Source: Cytospora piceicola (taxonomy: Eukaryota; Ascomycota; Sordariomycetes; Diaporthales; Cytosporaceae). Taken from it: DNA of 64,000 bases. Below, piece after piece: positions 11,621 to 22,942 of this stretch (its first letter is position 1; the number at the start of each line of letters is the position of its first letter). Position numbers and translations under genes: made by a program. The stretch is taken from positions 496,001-560,000 of the forward strand of contig JALQBC010000002.1 in assembly GCA_023375675.1 (NCBI GenBank), read 5' to 3'. A model generated the notes under the pieces. The model had not been told where the DNA came from, made no database searches, and saw only the letters and a program-made list of their open reading frames with translations.

Positions 11621-12650
11621 GGAGAAGCTATGAAACTGCGGCAGGGTGCACGACAACACAACTAGATGTCTTCAAATCGGAGCTGCAAACATAACGAAAA
11701 TTGTAAATATTTGTGATCTACCCAGAGTCCGTTTTCCCAGCTAAAGTTCAGGGCGTCCGGAACTTGCAACTCATTTCAAGCCAGTCGCACTTACGAGCAC
11801 ATGTAGATGGTTCACTAGGAACAGCGTCTAGTCTGAGAATATGAGTGCGAAGTTTTGTCCGCTGAAATTCTCTTGATAGAAGCAGAGCTATCCACATGAC
11901 GGTGAACTGGTGTCTAGTCAATATGTACAAGTAGTGATATGAAGCGGATGGTGATAATTAAGCGACTTACACAGTCGCGTGTACGCGATCTGGCGCGCGT
12001 TACTTAAGGTTGGCGCTACCGACTTAGCCGAGCTGTCACTATACCGCATACGACGTTACTGATCCGTGCGCAGGTTTCTATTTTTGACGCACCGACCAAG
12101 CATGAAACTCACTAGGAACCTCACGCCTCCATAGAACTGAGTATGATCTCAAACTCACTGTAAAACGGTGTCATACATACCTAATGTTTGGCGTTTGACA
12201 ACTGGGACTTCTTCAATTAATAGGTTTCTGACTCTTTTTGGGGGGGAAGAGGGGGGGGGGATCCACGGTTGCTCTCTTCACGCACCAGATGTTCCTGTAC
12301 CGGATACACGGTAGGTGTCCAAGCGGGATGGAGAAAGGCCCTTGTGGGGTCGTTATGTACCTAATAGCTAGGTCTTTACAGCACCCCCCGGCACAAATAC
12401 TGTAGCTGATCGGTCCCCGGGCGGCAGTGCCCCTCTACTGATCCGTATTGGACAACCCCTGGACCTGGCCTTCAATTAAGAACACTCCGAGATCGAAATG
12501 CCATTTCAGACACCTGTGACATAAGTTACTGTTTATACCCCAGTCTCTTCCCTATGTTCCTATGCCCTTATTTATTCGACTCTCGTTTCTTCTCTCTATT
12601 CCTTTGTTCCCTCCTTTTCCTCGACTCGTCTAGATCAGCAATTTAACAAC
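11621..12650. other. Intergenic and promoter of the F-box-like gene
   Basis: No gene recognised. A G-run lies at 12,240-12,260. The last 110 bases (about 12,537-12,635) are strongly pyrimidine-rich on the plus strand, as often seen just upstream of fungal start codons, which supports transcription of the next gene. Confidence 0.55.
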
Positions 12651-14373
12651 ATGGCCGTCTTCGTGGACTTCGGAGACGATGATGTCGAGCCGCCGCAGCA
12701 AGGTCATAACTTGACCAAACCCGTATGGCATGGGACCGTTCCTCCATCGCATCGATTCAACGAACACGAGAAGGAGCACAGAGAGGACGACGACGTCTCT
12801 CCACACCGAACCGATCGCGAGGAGGCGACTCCGGAGCCTGCCGTCCAAGAGGTACACTCTATGACAAGGGCTCTGGGATGCTATCCGTAGGCGACCACCT
12901 TTTGACCCTTTGTTTGGGGGTCCTCTTCCACGTTCTTCGACATTCAAACCTCCTCTCCCGGCTCGGATGAGCCTGGGATTTGGAGGCGGACTGACTGGAG
13001 ATATCAGTGTTGTCATGGCTGTGGCCACCCAGCTAGATCTCAACGACCTCGATAGCCTGTCGCGCACCTGTCGGGGCGTTCACAACTCCCTGCTGCAGAA
13101 CCGCCCCATCCTGCTCAAGTCGACCCTCCACTGCTCCAACGAAGAGCTCCCTGTCGATCCCGAGTCTACACTCCGCTACCGGGCCAGGGCAGGCAATTGG
13201 TATTACATGGAAGACACTGCGAGGACTGGTAGTTACAACGGCAAGGCGGGGAGTTGCGCGCGAGACATGGTTTCTCAGTGTCGCAAATGCAGTACGGTCG
13301 TGTGCAGGGTGAAACTCTCCATATCCAGTCCAGTCACACTCGAGTGGCTCAAAGAAAGACTAACACCAAAGTGCGTCTGCCAGAACTGTGCGATAAAACC
13401 ACCAGCCCCAGCCGTCATGCGCGACAGACACCGCCGGCTCTGCATCCCTTGCCAGCGACAACCCATTGGCCTACTCATCAAGCCGACCCAGGGCCCGGAC
13501 GTCTCCCTCACCTCGGACCTGATGCAGCGGGCAGTATGCACGTGCGAGACCGCCGGTGTCTGGCTCTGCCAACCCTGCGGCCGAGGAATCAGGGGCGCAG
13601 ACTCCGAATATCGCGGGTTAGTGCCCACCCTTTTCTTTTCTTTCTTTTTTTCTTCTCTTCCCCAGCCCCCCTGCGCGGAACCCCATTGAAAACCCGTAAA
13701 CCCCCCGTATGTCATAGGGACCCACAGGGGGCAGAAAAGCATTGACGTGGAACTGATTCGGGGGTCCAGGGTCTGGAAATGGCGGTCCCAGTACGGCGAG
13801 GTCCTCGGTGGCCTGGGCACCGGTATCGGGGACGCAGATCGCGGCGTCGAGTGCTGGCGCAAGAGCGAGTGCTGCAACAGCAAGTACATCGAGCACGAGA
13901 CGGACTGCGACGCCGAGGACGCTCGCGAGGCCGACGACATCCTCACGCATGGGCACCCTGGTGGCGGCACCCCGGCGACGCTTGGCCTGTACAGCGGGCC
14001 GCACTCGTGGTCCAGCAGCCATAGCAATTTGAGCATGCACAGCAACGCGTCTGGTGGTAACAACCTGCTGGATCCGGGCACGGCGACGTCGCCCGGTACG
14101 AGGACGCCGTCGCCGGCCTTGGGCCCGGGGTATGCCAGGCATGAGGTGGAGGGCATTGGTAACAAGATTAAGTCCGTCAAGATCAACATGGTGAGGGTCG
14201 GTGGATGTGTTACCGAGTGGGGGGATGAGAAGCTCTCGGGATCAAGTCTGGGGCCTGAGGTTAGTGGTCAGGTTAGGAGTTTGTGCGGCTGGTGTTCAAG
14301 GGTGCTTCCGAGCAAGATGGACTACGAGGCGGACGAGAAGCTGCGAGCATCCAAGGCCACGGCCGTGGGTTGA
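12651..14373 (+). CDS. F-box-like cysteine-rich protein
   Basis: A helical segment (VMAVATQLDLNDLDSLSRTC and following residues) looks like an F-box, which would link targets to an SCF ubiquitin ligase. A cysteine-rich body follows: CARDMVSQCRKCSTVVCR, NCAIKPPAP, RRLCIPCQ, CTCETAGVWLCQPCGR, ETDCDAEDA and a C-terminal CGWCSRVLPSK. This resembles a conserved fungal F-box family. Two introns are inferred: 13,309-13,383 (75 bp, in frame, no stop) and 13,617-13,769 (153 bp). Exon joining restores VVCR-NCAIKPP and YRG-VWKWRSQYGEVLGG. The N-terminal frame from 12651 does not connect to the F-box frame by any good splice pair. A one-base shift in the GCTCTGGGATG region near 12,870-12,880 would connect them. 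Otherwise translation could start at ATG 12,967, just before the F-box. Confidence 0.75.
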
Positions 14374-14975
14374 TGACTGGTTACAACATTGGGGACCGGT
14401 GTTCTGAGTTTTGAATTTGGGTAACATACTGGGCTCACAGGATGATTGGAGCCTGCCGAGGGACACGACTTGTTGGAAACTGACATGCATTGATTCGAAT
14501 ATTCATCGAAACTACCACTCGCAGACGCTCTTGATCACAATGTGCACATGAGAATTGAAAGTGTTTGGAGATCTTCTGATCGATATACATATACATTTGG
14601 TGACATCGTCCTCCCCCGACGCATAATAGTGTTGCGGCATATTCCTGTATGCCCTTGTTAGGACACTTCGAATTGTACACTTTACCTGGAACACACACAG
14701 CCGCCCTACCAGTCGTGGTTCCTATCCAATCTGTTGTTCGGCTCCGGTACGTGTCAGAAGGTAGCCAAAACCAAGTATTGTCCCAGAAGACCAACCATCC
14801 ACACCGGACAGCGTACCGAGCATATCTTTGTAGAGTTGCATCAGGTGGTCGGGAAGTCCCACAAGGAACCTTAGCCATGCACATCCTGTCGAGCATCTGG
14901 AAGGAAAATAGAGTGTGGGTCGCAGCCACAGACCACATGGTATCCATTTCGTTTCTGCCTCCGTCCCCCTCATCT
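14374..14975. other. Intergenic between convergent 3' ends
   Basis: Shared 3' flank of the F-box-like gene and mrpl20. No coding signal or RNA gene is seen. A long plus-strand frame that begins here is the antisense shadow of mrpl20. Confidence 0.6.
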
Positions 14976-15626
14976 TTATATCTCGCCCCGGTACAGCATC
15001 TCCTTCCTCCTCTCCTTCTGCTCCCTCGCCTTCGCCCTTATGGGTCCCCACCTCTGCTGGATCAGCTCCAGCTTCTTCCTCTCAAACTCGATCTTGTCCT
15101 TGGGCGCCTGGCAGCAGGCCATGACGAAGCCACGCGGCAGGTCGAACTTGTCGGCGAGCGCGGTGACGCTCCACTTGTGCGCGTCCTCCTCCCTCAGCCG
15201 CCTCATCTCCTCGACCTCGGCCTTGGTGACGGGGCCCCGGCTGCTGATGCTGCTGGTCCGGGCGGAGCGGGGGTCGGTCGGCCGCACGGTGGGGATGTCC
15301 TCGACCTTGGCGTCCGAGGCGAAGTGCGACTCGAACAGGCTGGCCAGGTTCGCCCGCCGTCTGGGGTCGGTCTTGGGCAGGAATTTGAAGGGCGTGTGGT
15401 ATACGGACGGGGCGGCCGAGGGCGGGTTGAAGATGATGTGGTCCTGCTGTTGGCGGGAGTCGGAGGCGAGGAATGTGGGGTGGGGAGGGATGTTGAGGGT
15501 GCGCCTTGAGCGTGCCGAGGTGGCCTGGGTTCGTATTTGCTGCTTGAGGCTGTGGTTTGTGCCCGAGTTCAGACAGCCCCGCGCTGCTGCTGCTGGCCTG
15601 AGCAGGGTGTGTGCTGCCGCCTCCAT
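14976..15626 (-). CDS. mrpl20: Mitochondrial large-subunit ribosomal protein L20 (mL58)
   Basis: A 216-aa single-exon protein. The N-terminus (MEAAAHTLLRPAAAARGC) is rich in Ala and Arg and lacks acids, as expected of a mitochondrial presequence. The body has NIPPHPTFL, PSVYHTPFKFLPKTDPRR, a VTKAEVEEMRRLREEDAHKW helix and DKFDLPRGFVMACC, then a Lys/Arg-rich C-terminal helix (KAREQKERRKEMLYRGEI). This is the pattern of the fungal-specific L20 subunit of the mitochondrial large ribosomal subunit. The start at 15626 was chosen because upstream codons in the same frame lack a presequence-like pattern and lie in a TA-rich leader. The gene is convergent with the F-box-like gene. Confidence 0.88.
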   Translation of the reverse strand: MEAAAHTLLRPAAAARGCLNSGTNHSLKQQIRTQATSARSRRTLNIPPHPTFLASDSRQQQDHIIFNPPSAAPSVYHTPFKFLPKTDPRRRANLASLFESHFASDAKVEDIPTVRPTDPRSARTSSISSRGPVTKAEVEEMRRLREEDAHKWSVTALADKFDLPRGFVMACCQAPKDKIEFERKKLELIQQRWGPIRAKAREQKERRKEMLYRGEI

Positions 15627-16253
15627 CGTGAGAGGTGTATATGGTATGGGGTTGCCCGGCGGACAGATGGGTAACGGGTAAAGGTTGCTGGAGGATTTAA
15701 TTGAAGAGTCCACGCGATTGGGCTTGGCCGGAATGCGATTTGATTGTATGGATGGTCGATTGTTTACCAATTTAGTCCCAATCGCGATGGCTGTCGAGCT
15801 CGAATCTGCCGATCAAGCTTTTGGTGATGGCGAAGAAAAAAGTTCATAACTGAAAGATGCCGAGCGGTGCTTACTTACCTAAGCCACCAGGTGTGGAGCT
15901 TTGGCGGGAGCTTGGGCCAGTTAGATGAGAGCAGGCACGCGACGTCGCGATAAGACCGATTGATACCCCAGCTTTCTCCGTTTACACCTCGACACACTTC
16001 GAGACGACACGAAGAACTTGGGTCGGCTCCACGTCAGTACTTAAGTAGATTCTTCTACATACCAGCTTCCATCCATTTACTTCTCTGAGTCTGGCCGCAT
16101 ATTCAGACTTCGAGTACTAAACTGGGAATGTCTCCTGACAGATGAATCTATTCCACTGCACCTCCTGTTCTCGCTTTCCAACCGCTTGCCGATGTCGCCT
16201 TTACTAAAGCCAGTACATGAACCACTACGAAATGAAATCTCGGTGAGGTCCAT
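15627..16253. other. Upstream region of mrpl20 and 3' flank of the CoA ligase
   Basis: No coding exon recognised. ACTTACCTAAG and ACTTAAGTAG motifs occur near 15,870-15,885 and 16,039-16,050, of the same dispersed type as elsewhere in the window. Confidence 0.55.
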
Positions 16254-18042
16254 CTAGATCCTTGACTCGAAAGGTTTCCGGTCCCCAACCTCTTTATGGG
16301 CCTGATCTCGCAGTACCTTGCGGAGGATTTTGCCTGACTGTGGTCATTTCTGGTCAGCAAAACCACAAAACTAGCTATGGGGTTCGAGCAATGTAACGTA
16401 CCGGGTTCTTAGGAATGGTATCCACGAATATCACTCCGCCTCTCAGTTGTTTATATCTGGTTACTCTTCCGGCCAACCACTCTGCTATTTCCTTCTCCGA
16501 TGCATTGGTCCCAGCAGTCCTCACAATATAAGCTCGCGGATACTCCTCACCCTCGATTGTCACACCGATGACTCCAACATCGGTAACGGCAGGGTGATCC
16601 AACAGGAGGCCTTCGAGCTCTGCGGGAGCAACTTGGTTACCCTTGACCTTGATGAGCTCTTTGATCCTGTCAACGATGTGCCATATCGTCCCAGGCTCGT
16701 ACTTCTCGCAATAGCCAATATCGCCAGTCCTCAGCCACCTGGTACCGTCAGCGTCGGTTATCACTGTTTCCCGAGTCGCTTCGGGCTTCCGCCAGTATCC
16801 CCTCAGCAAATTCGGGCCATTCACCCATATTTCTCCACGCTTGTTCGCCTCCTGTATTTCGGTCTTCCCATCAAGCTCCATGATCTTGGCTGAGCAGTTC
16901 GGGTAAAGCTCGCCCACGCCACCGCCTCTCTTCAGGATCCGGCTATCCCAGGACAGGCAGGTACAGGTTGTCTCCGTCATTCCCCACCCCTGACTGACAA
17001 CGACGTTGTTCGCTTTGAACAAGTTCTCACACTCTGCTGCTACCTCGTATGCTAGAGGCGCCGCCCCTGAGCCGATAGCCTCCACGCTGCTGAGATCAAA
17101 CTGACGGCTTGCAGGGTGCTTCGCAAGTGCCACGATGATGGGAGGCACACAAGCCAGCGTGGTGATTCGGTATTTCTGTATATGCTGAAGCATCTTGACA
17201 AAGTCGAACTGTGCCATGACAAAGATCGGGATTCCCTGACGAGGTAAGTTGGCGATGAAGTATGTCTGCCCATAAGCATGATACATTGGGAGAAACGCCA
17301 GGGCGCGGCCTCTTCCTCTTTTGGCCTCGTATTCGGGGTCCAACCGAGCAACATGCACAACTTGGGAGCAGTTCGCGACATACGAATGATGCGAGATCTC
17401 GACTCCCTTCGGAACACCGGTCGTCCCGCTGCTGTAATTCAGACAGCATGTCGTGTTCTTCGAATCAGATGGCTCGACCCAGTCCCACTTTGCAGCATCT
17501 CCCTTGTGGAGCTGTATCAGCTCGGTCCAGTGCCTCACTCCCCGCTGCCGGCCTTTCACGCTCGGCTCAGGCTGGTCGCCTTTGACGTCGTTCTCTGCGT
17601 CGAAGATGAAAATGTGGTCCTTTGCCAGGCCAGCTTCCTCCGCAGCTTGCAAGGCTATGTCAAGGCTACCCTTCGCTGCAAACATGAACGATGCGCCGCT
17701 GTCACGAAGCTGGTATGCGACCTCACGGGCAACATACGTCGGATTCGCTCCGGTGAAGATCCCTCCAGCCATGAGGATCCCGAGGAACACTGCTGCGAAG
17801 TAAACACTGTTCCCGGAATATACGAGGACCCTATCCCCCGGCTTCACGCCGGCCTGTTGCAGGCCCAGGGCGACACGCTTGGCCATCAGTCGGTACTCCT
17901 CCATGGTCAAGAAGATTTCATCTGGGCGGTCAGTGTCCACGATAATCTTCTGGTTCGAAAGTGTTCCTTTCGACGAGCCGAAGATCCATTGCTGGAGGGA
18001 GCAATTTTCGATGGGGATGGCCCAGCGAGATTTGACGACCAT
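16254..18042 (-). CDS. 4-coumarate:CoA-ligase-like acyl-CoA synthetase
   Basis: ANL-family adenylating enzyme that activates a carboxylic acid (aromatic or fatty) to its CoA thioester using ATP. Two exons, 18042-16402 and 16337-16254, with a 64-bp intron, give 574 aa. The P-loop-like YSSGTTGVPKG is at residues 203-213. GWGMTETT and WLRTGDIGY follow, and the catalytic-lysine motif PKNPSGKILRK spans the exon junction, which confirms the intron. The protein ends ESRI; SRI fits the loose PTS1 consensus, so peroxisomal import is plausible, as for several fungal 4CL-like enzymes. N-terminal MVVKSRW...CSLQQWIFGS is typical of the fungal group. The substrate cannot be read from the sequence. An NmrA-like protein and a dehydrogenase lie about 2.5 kb away, but nothing shows that they act together. 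Confidence 0.93.
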
Positions 18043-20625
18043 CTTGCCCGGACGGGTTTCACCGTTGACAACCTGTTATACTAATAAAAAGGAATATTGC
18101 CGAGAAGGGCAAGAAATAGGACGCGAAACCTGCGTACAAAATATTATGTTAGTCAAAGTTGAACAAGCACAAGGTGCTACGAAGAAGCAGTGGCGTCTCA
18201 AGGATGTTCTGAAGGACGCTCTAACGGCGGGGAAAGGAACTGGCGAGTTGTGACATATAAAGCTCGAGTTGTCCCGAGGCATCTCGAGGAGACAGCACCC
18301 TAAACCAATCGCATCCGGATGGAGGGCTGCTCTTGCAGGAAGCGTTGTGATTTCACGCACTGCACTGCATGGCTCTGAACCGCACGTAATTGTGGGCAGA
18401 TGACGACAAAGCCCCCCATCCACCTCGGACACCGTTCCTAAATATCAGCGGTGTCCAAACCGGTTGACACGTATAGAGCACTTTTGGCACTCTCCCCACG
18501 TCGGAGGAATTCCGCTTAACAGCTGAGCGGCACAATTGACCAGTCATACCTCGATTATGTTCCAGATGATGGCGTCGTGGAAAAAGAGCACGCCGTCTTC
18601 GATTGGTCGAGGCGAATGGCCTTTTATTCCCAACCTAACTCCACTAAATTTCCCCGCATATATCGAGCAGGGATAGATATTGACCCGCCCCTCTTGACGG
18701 GCCCGTTGAAGACGAGTGATTGCCGAGGTACGATCTCTACTGTACAGTACTAGAAGATTTGCTCCGTATGGGCGAATCAACCCTAGGACAGGACGCCAAA
18801 GTCCATGTCAAGACTTGAGTTTACTTCGCTTCAAATCGGGCCTACTTGACTGTTTGCGAGATGGACGAGATATCTTGTCCAATGCTTATGTACAAGCGAA
18901 GTCAGCCGAATGGGTACATGGATCGCTTCGAGTAACGAACGGTATCTCATCGTCTACGCCCCACCACCCGCCCTTGCCATGAGTGTGCTCGAACTGCAAG
19001 CTGACGCAGCTGCGGTGCTTGTTCCGACCCTACAGACCAGATGGGACGAATGCGGTCTCTACTCCCCCGTCGGCCTCGTGACCGCGTACCCATCCTTCGG
19101 CAAAACAGCTGAGGGGGCTCGATCGGATGACATCCTGAAACCCTGGGACGTCGTCGTGAGGCTGCATGTACTTCCTATATCGATCGGAGAAGAAGAAGTG
19201 TCCTTCTTATTTTCTAACCGCTGAGATATGTCCCAGATGCAGCCTTGGGGTGTCTCTCGTTTGTGCCTTTAGTGAGGATCAAACGCCCTGTTGGGATGGA
19301 ACACTTGGCAGGCAGTGACTAGGCCTCTGTCCAACCCGGGCCTGCTTGTATATGAGAGGCGGACGGCCGCAATGTTTCATCGCAACCTTCCAAACTCCCA
19401 TCGTGCGTCGTGGGCGATGTGGTGCGACGGTACACTGGCCGTGATTGCGTATTCCCCAAAGGCATCGAGGTTGCAAGCAGATCTACAGGTGAAGCTTGAC
19501 ATCCGGATATGGCGGGTAGCCTAAGGTAGGTACTTAGGTATGTTCTCTTGATTTGTGTTAATCTGATCTTAAAGCCCAATCCCGACCCGAGAGAGCGAGC
19601 CTTTTGTGCAACATTGTTGCTGTATGTGGTTCCGCCTGGCGGATCATCACCGCGGGGGCCAGTGCTCGTCCTCCTGGATATTGCCCGGGCAATGGCAGTG
19701 CCTTCTCCGCTCCATCAGGACTTACTTACCATGACGGTTTGACGGTTAGCTTGCGCCGGGACAGGTACCGACTCAGCCTTGTCAATGGCTCAAGTGGTTG
19801 GCGAACTCCCCAGGTGCCAACCCAGATCATGGTCTGAAATGCCTCGGCTCGCAATCCGCGAGGGGTAGGTAGGTCAGGACTACAAAGTACCCCAAGTGTT
19901 CCATAGTATGGCGGCAACGCCCGTACTATTGCCTACTGAATGCAAACGTCCCCGAAACTTACCACGTGCGCACGGAAGAGATATAAATTCTGGTCAGGGA
20001 GGCAGGTCAGTTGTACTGCATTGTACGACATGAAGACAGTTCTCTTCAATGCCTACTGCACACAGAAACATCCCGTCCTCCGAGAATTCTACAGCATGGT
20101 TCCTAGGTGCTTTTTGTACTCGTATGGCTCGTTTCGGTGTTGTTGTCAACACATCTCAATCCTTTGCCGAATTACGGAGTATACTGCCAAGCCCACTATA
20201 TGCTGACCACCTCAGACCATCTCACTCTCGAGTAGACCGAGCCACCCATCGTTAGCTTTCCGGTACGCCTTGTGAGACCTCTGCTGGGGTTAAGCGGTTC
20301 ATTATCGCCGGGACTATCAGCTCTTCGGAGAAGAGAGTTTCCTAGTCAGGCAATGAGTTCAACGGAGATACATGTAATTGCGTATTTACGCACACTGGCT
20401 GCTGGAATGTGGTGGTTCTGTGCGACGTTCCCTTGCAAGCTTGAAGCTCATCAGCTGGGCAATCGTTTTCTTTGTTAAAGCATCTAGTCAGCACCTATAA
20501 AGGGGCCCTTCCTCACGACTCCTCACGACTCCTGTTGGACTTGAGGTCTTGCACAGCATCACAGTCAGAGACAATTATATCCTTTTCAACGAATTCACCT
20601 GACTCGAACAGCGCATCACAGTCTC
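18043..20625. other. Gene-free spacer of about 2.6 kb
   Basis: Contains the CoA-ligase promoter at the left and the NmrA-like promoter at the right. Short frames (for example 18,910-19,224 plus) show no domain and no consistent exon chain. TAGGTACTTAGGTA-type steps occur near 19,525-19,542. A direct repeat CTCACGACTC is at 20,511-20,530, upstream of the NmrA-like gene. Confidence 0.55.
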
Positions 20626-21711
20626 ATGATGTCTCCCAAATATGCTAAGAACCAGCCAGCCGGCTTCCTCAATCGCATTGATAAGGTTGCAATTATTGGA
20701 GTGAGTAGTTACTGCCAAAACCCAGTCCAATGTATCGATATTCCAGGGCGGGGCAGCTGACAAAAGTACCAGGCCGGCGGAAACATTGGCGGCTCCTTCG
20801 TCCAGGAGCTTCTCAAGAGCGACAAGCACACCGTCACCGCCCTCACCCGCCAGGACAGCACCAACAAGCTCCCCGAGGGCGTCCACCGTACGGTAATCAA
20901 TTACGACGACCAGTCGTCCATCGTCAACGCCCTGAGAGGCCAGCAGTTCCTCATCATCACCCTGAACCCCAGGGCGCCAAAGGACACGCAATCCAAGCTT
21001 GTCCGCGCGGCAGCCGAGGCCGGGGTGCCCTACGTCATGCCCAACACGTACGGGCCAGACCCCCTGAACGAGCCCATGATGACACAGTACCTGGTCGGCA
21101 TCCCCTTCTTACACATCAGGAAGGAGGTCGAGGCTCTCGGCGTGAGCAGCTGGGTCGCCTTCGGCTGCGGGTTCTGGTACGAGTGGTCGCTACTCGGCAG
21201 CGGGGACCGCTTCGGATGCGATTTTGAGAAGAGGGCGATGACGTTTTACGACGACGGCGCGGAGAAGATCACGACCTCGACGTGGGCCCAGTGCGGGCGG
21301 GCGCTTACTGCTTTCCTGAGCCTGAAGGTGTACCCCGAGGACGAGAATGACAAGGAGCCTGCTATCGACAACTGGGCGAACAAGTCTCTGTACATCTCCA
21401 GCTTCCGTGTGAACCAGAAGGACATGTTCGAGAGCGTGAAGAGGGTGAGTGGCACGACAGATTCGGACTGGACGTTTAGATATGTGAACTCCGAGGAGCG
21501 GTTCAATGAGGGCCATGAGGCTATGAAGAAGGGTGACATGAGCGGGTTCTTCAGACAAATGTACGCACGAGTCTTCTACCCGACGGGTGAAGGAGACCAC
21601 TCTAGGCTTGGACTGGCGGACAAGGTTTTGGGCTTGCCAACAGAGGATATAGACGAGGCTACGAAGGAGGCCCTCCGGCTTTTAGGCCAGGGCAAACTCT
21701 CCTATAATTGA
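20626..21711 (+). CDS. NmrA-like NAD(P)-binding protein
   Basis: Atypical short-chain dehydrogenase of the NmrA/isoflavone-reductase-like group, with a Rossmann fold at the N-terminus. Two exons (20626-20700 and 20773-21711; 72-bp intron) give 337 aa. The junction makes KVAIIG-AGGNIGGSFVQELL, an intact GxxGxxG dinucleotide motif at about residues 21-32. This confirms both the intron and the start. HTVTALTRQDST follows, where an Arg often selects NADP, and later GVPYVMPNTYGPDP. The catalytic Tyr-Lys pair of classical reductases is not obvious, so the protein may be a redox sensor or a reductase of unknown substrate. It is convergent with the alcohol dehydrogenase, with 175 bp between the stop codons. 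Confidence 0.88.
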
Positions 21712-21886
21712 AGGGCTGGTGCAAGCTAGTGTGTAGCCGGAGTGAACAATATATGCATTGATCAGACAGGTTGATGGAGTGATATCGCATTGATGGCAAA
21801 TGCCGTGGGCCTCGTTGACGCAAGATGTCATAGGTCCAGGCCTGTCACAGCTCGAAGAAGGATGTTACCACTTTCGCTGCATGATA

Positions 21887-22942
21887 TCACCATTCAAGTA
21901 CACCACGGTACCTCATCTGGCCGCTTTCAAGCCGGCCGAACGCCTCCTTCAGGCCCGTCTCGGTCATTGCAAAGACCTCTACCCAGGGCCGGATCTGGTG
22001 GCGAGCAGCAAATTCCAGCATGTCGACATGATTGAGCTTCGAAGCCTCCGTTGAAGAAATGATCCGGTGACCTGGGAGGATGAAAGGCATGTAGGGAATA
22101 GTTAAGGGCTCTGCTTGGATTGACATGAGAACGATCCTAGCCATCCTGTCCAGCAGCGGCAGCACCCTATTCCAGTCTGGAAGCTCATTGGCCGTGATCA
22201 AGAGCACATTGATGGGCTTCGGGGTCGTTTCGCCGACATCCCCAGTTGCCCCATTCATGTCTCGTGGGAACACCATTTCATCGCCTGAGATGCACCGCGC
22301 CTCATCAGCACCCAGCGCAAAGGCGTCCTGGACTTTCTGGGTGCTCGGGCGTCGTGGAGAGGCAAACAACGCCGTGACCCCACATCCCATTGCACGCGCG
22401 AATAGTATGGCCATATGACCGAGACCACCAACACCCACGACGCCAACCCGGTCGCTAGGTTTCGTACCAGCGGCGTCCAGGGCCTCGTAGACCGACGCAC
22501 CGGCGCACATTAGAGGCCCGGCGTCTACAGATGGGATCGTATCCGGGAGCTTGTAGGCAAACTCGGCATCGATGATCCGGTAGTCACCAAAGGCACCTTG
22601 GTCCAGGTCCGAGAAGGCGAAGCCGCGTGCCTGGGAGCAGTACTGGCGGTAGCCGGACTGGCAGGTCGGGCAGCGACCACATGAGCTGTGCAGCCACCCC
22701 CAGCCCACTCGGTCGCCCACGCCATGGTTCGTCACGGCTGGTCCGATCTCCTGGACAGTACCGACACCCTCGTGGCCCAGCCCGCAACCTTTCCCCTTTG
22801 CGTGGACGTCAGTGTAGCATAGGCCGGAGTGTGTCGTCTTGATCAACACCTCGCGGGGTCCTAGAGCCCGCTCTGTTGACTGCTGGAGAAACTGACTCTT
22901 CTCGGCAAAGTAGCGGAACGTCGTAAGGGTATGTTTCGACAT
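21887..22942 (-). CDS. Zinc-dependent alcohol dehydrogenase (MDR family)
   Basis: Single-exon medium-chain dehydrogenase of 351 aa. Catalytic-zinc ligands are in place: Cys42 in SGLCYTDVH, His57-Glu58 in LGHEG and Cys146 in GPLMCAG. The structural-zinc lobe CGRCPTCQSGYRQYC supplies Cys88, 91, 94 and 102. The cofactor motif GVGGLG is at 170-175, followed by FARAMGCGVTALFASPRR, whose basic residues after the second strand may favour NADP. It belongs with the ADH/cinnamyl-alcohol-dehydrogenase-like enzymes, so reversible oxidation of a primary alcohol is the likely reaction; the substrate is unknown. No targeting signal is seen. Confidence 0.93.
   Translation of the reverse strand: MSKHTLTTFRYFAEKSQFLQQSTERALGPREVLIKTTHSGLCYTDVHAKGKGCGLGHEGVGTVQEIGPAVTNHGVGDRVGWGWLHSSCGRCPTCQSGYRQYCSQARGFAFSDLDQGAFGDYRIIDAEFAYKLPDTIPSVDAGPLMCAGASVYEALDAAGTKPSDRVGVVGVGGLGHMAILFARAMGCGVTALFASPRRPSTQKVQDAFALGADEARCISGDEMVFPRDMNGATGDVGETTPKPINVLLITANELPDWNRVLPLLDRMARIVLMSIQAEPLTIPYMPFILPGHRIISSTEASKLNHVDMLEFAARHQIRPWVEVFAMTETGLKEAFGRLESGQMRYRGVLEW

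Noticed and set aside
14649..15509. Long plus-strand frame (286 codons)
   Set aside because: It is antisense to mrpl20, whose protein is recognisable; the plus frame is GC-driven with Leu/Gly/Val-rich composition.
18910..19224. 104-codon plus-strand frame
   Set aside because: It has no recognisable domain, no promoter-like leader and no neighbouring exon in phase.
16254..22942. Secondary-metabolite gene cluster (CoA ligase, NmrA-like, dehydrogenase)
   Set aside because: There is no backbone synthase, transporter or regulator, the genes are separated by a 2.6-kb gap, and their orientations give no sign of co-regulation.
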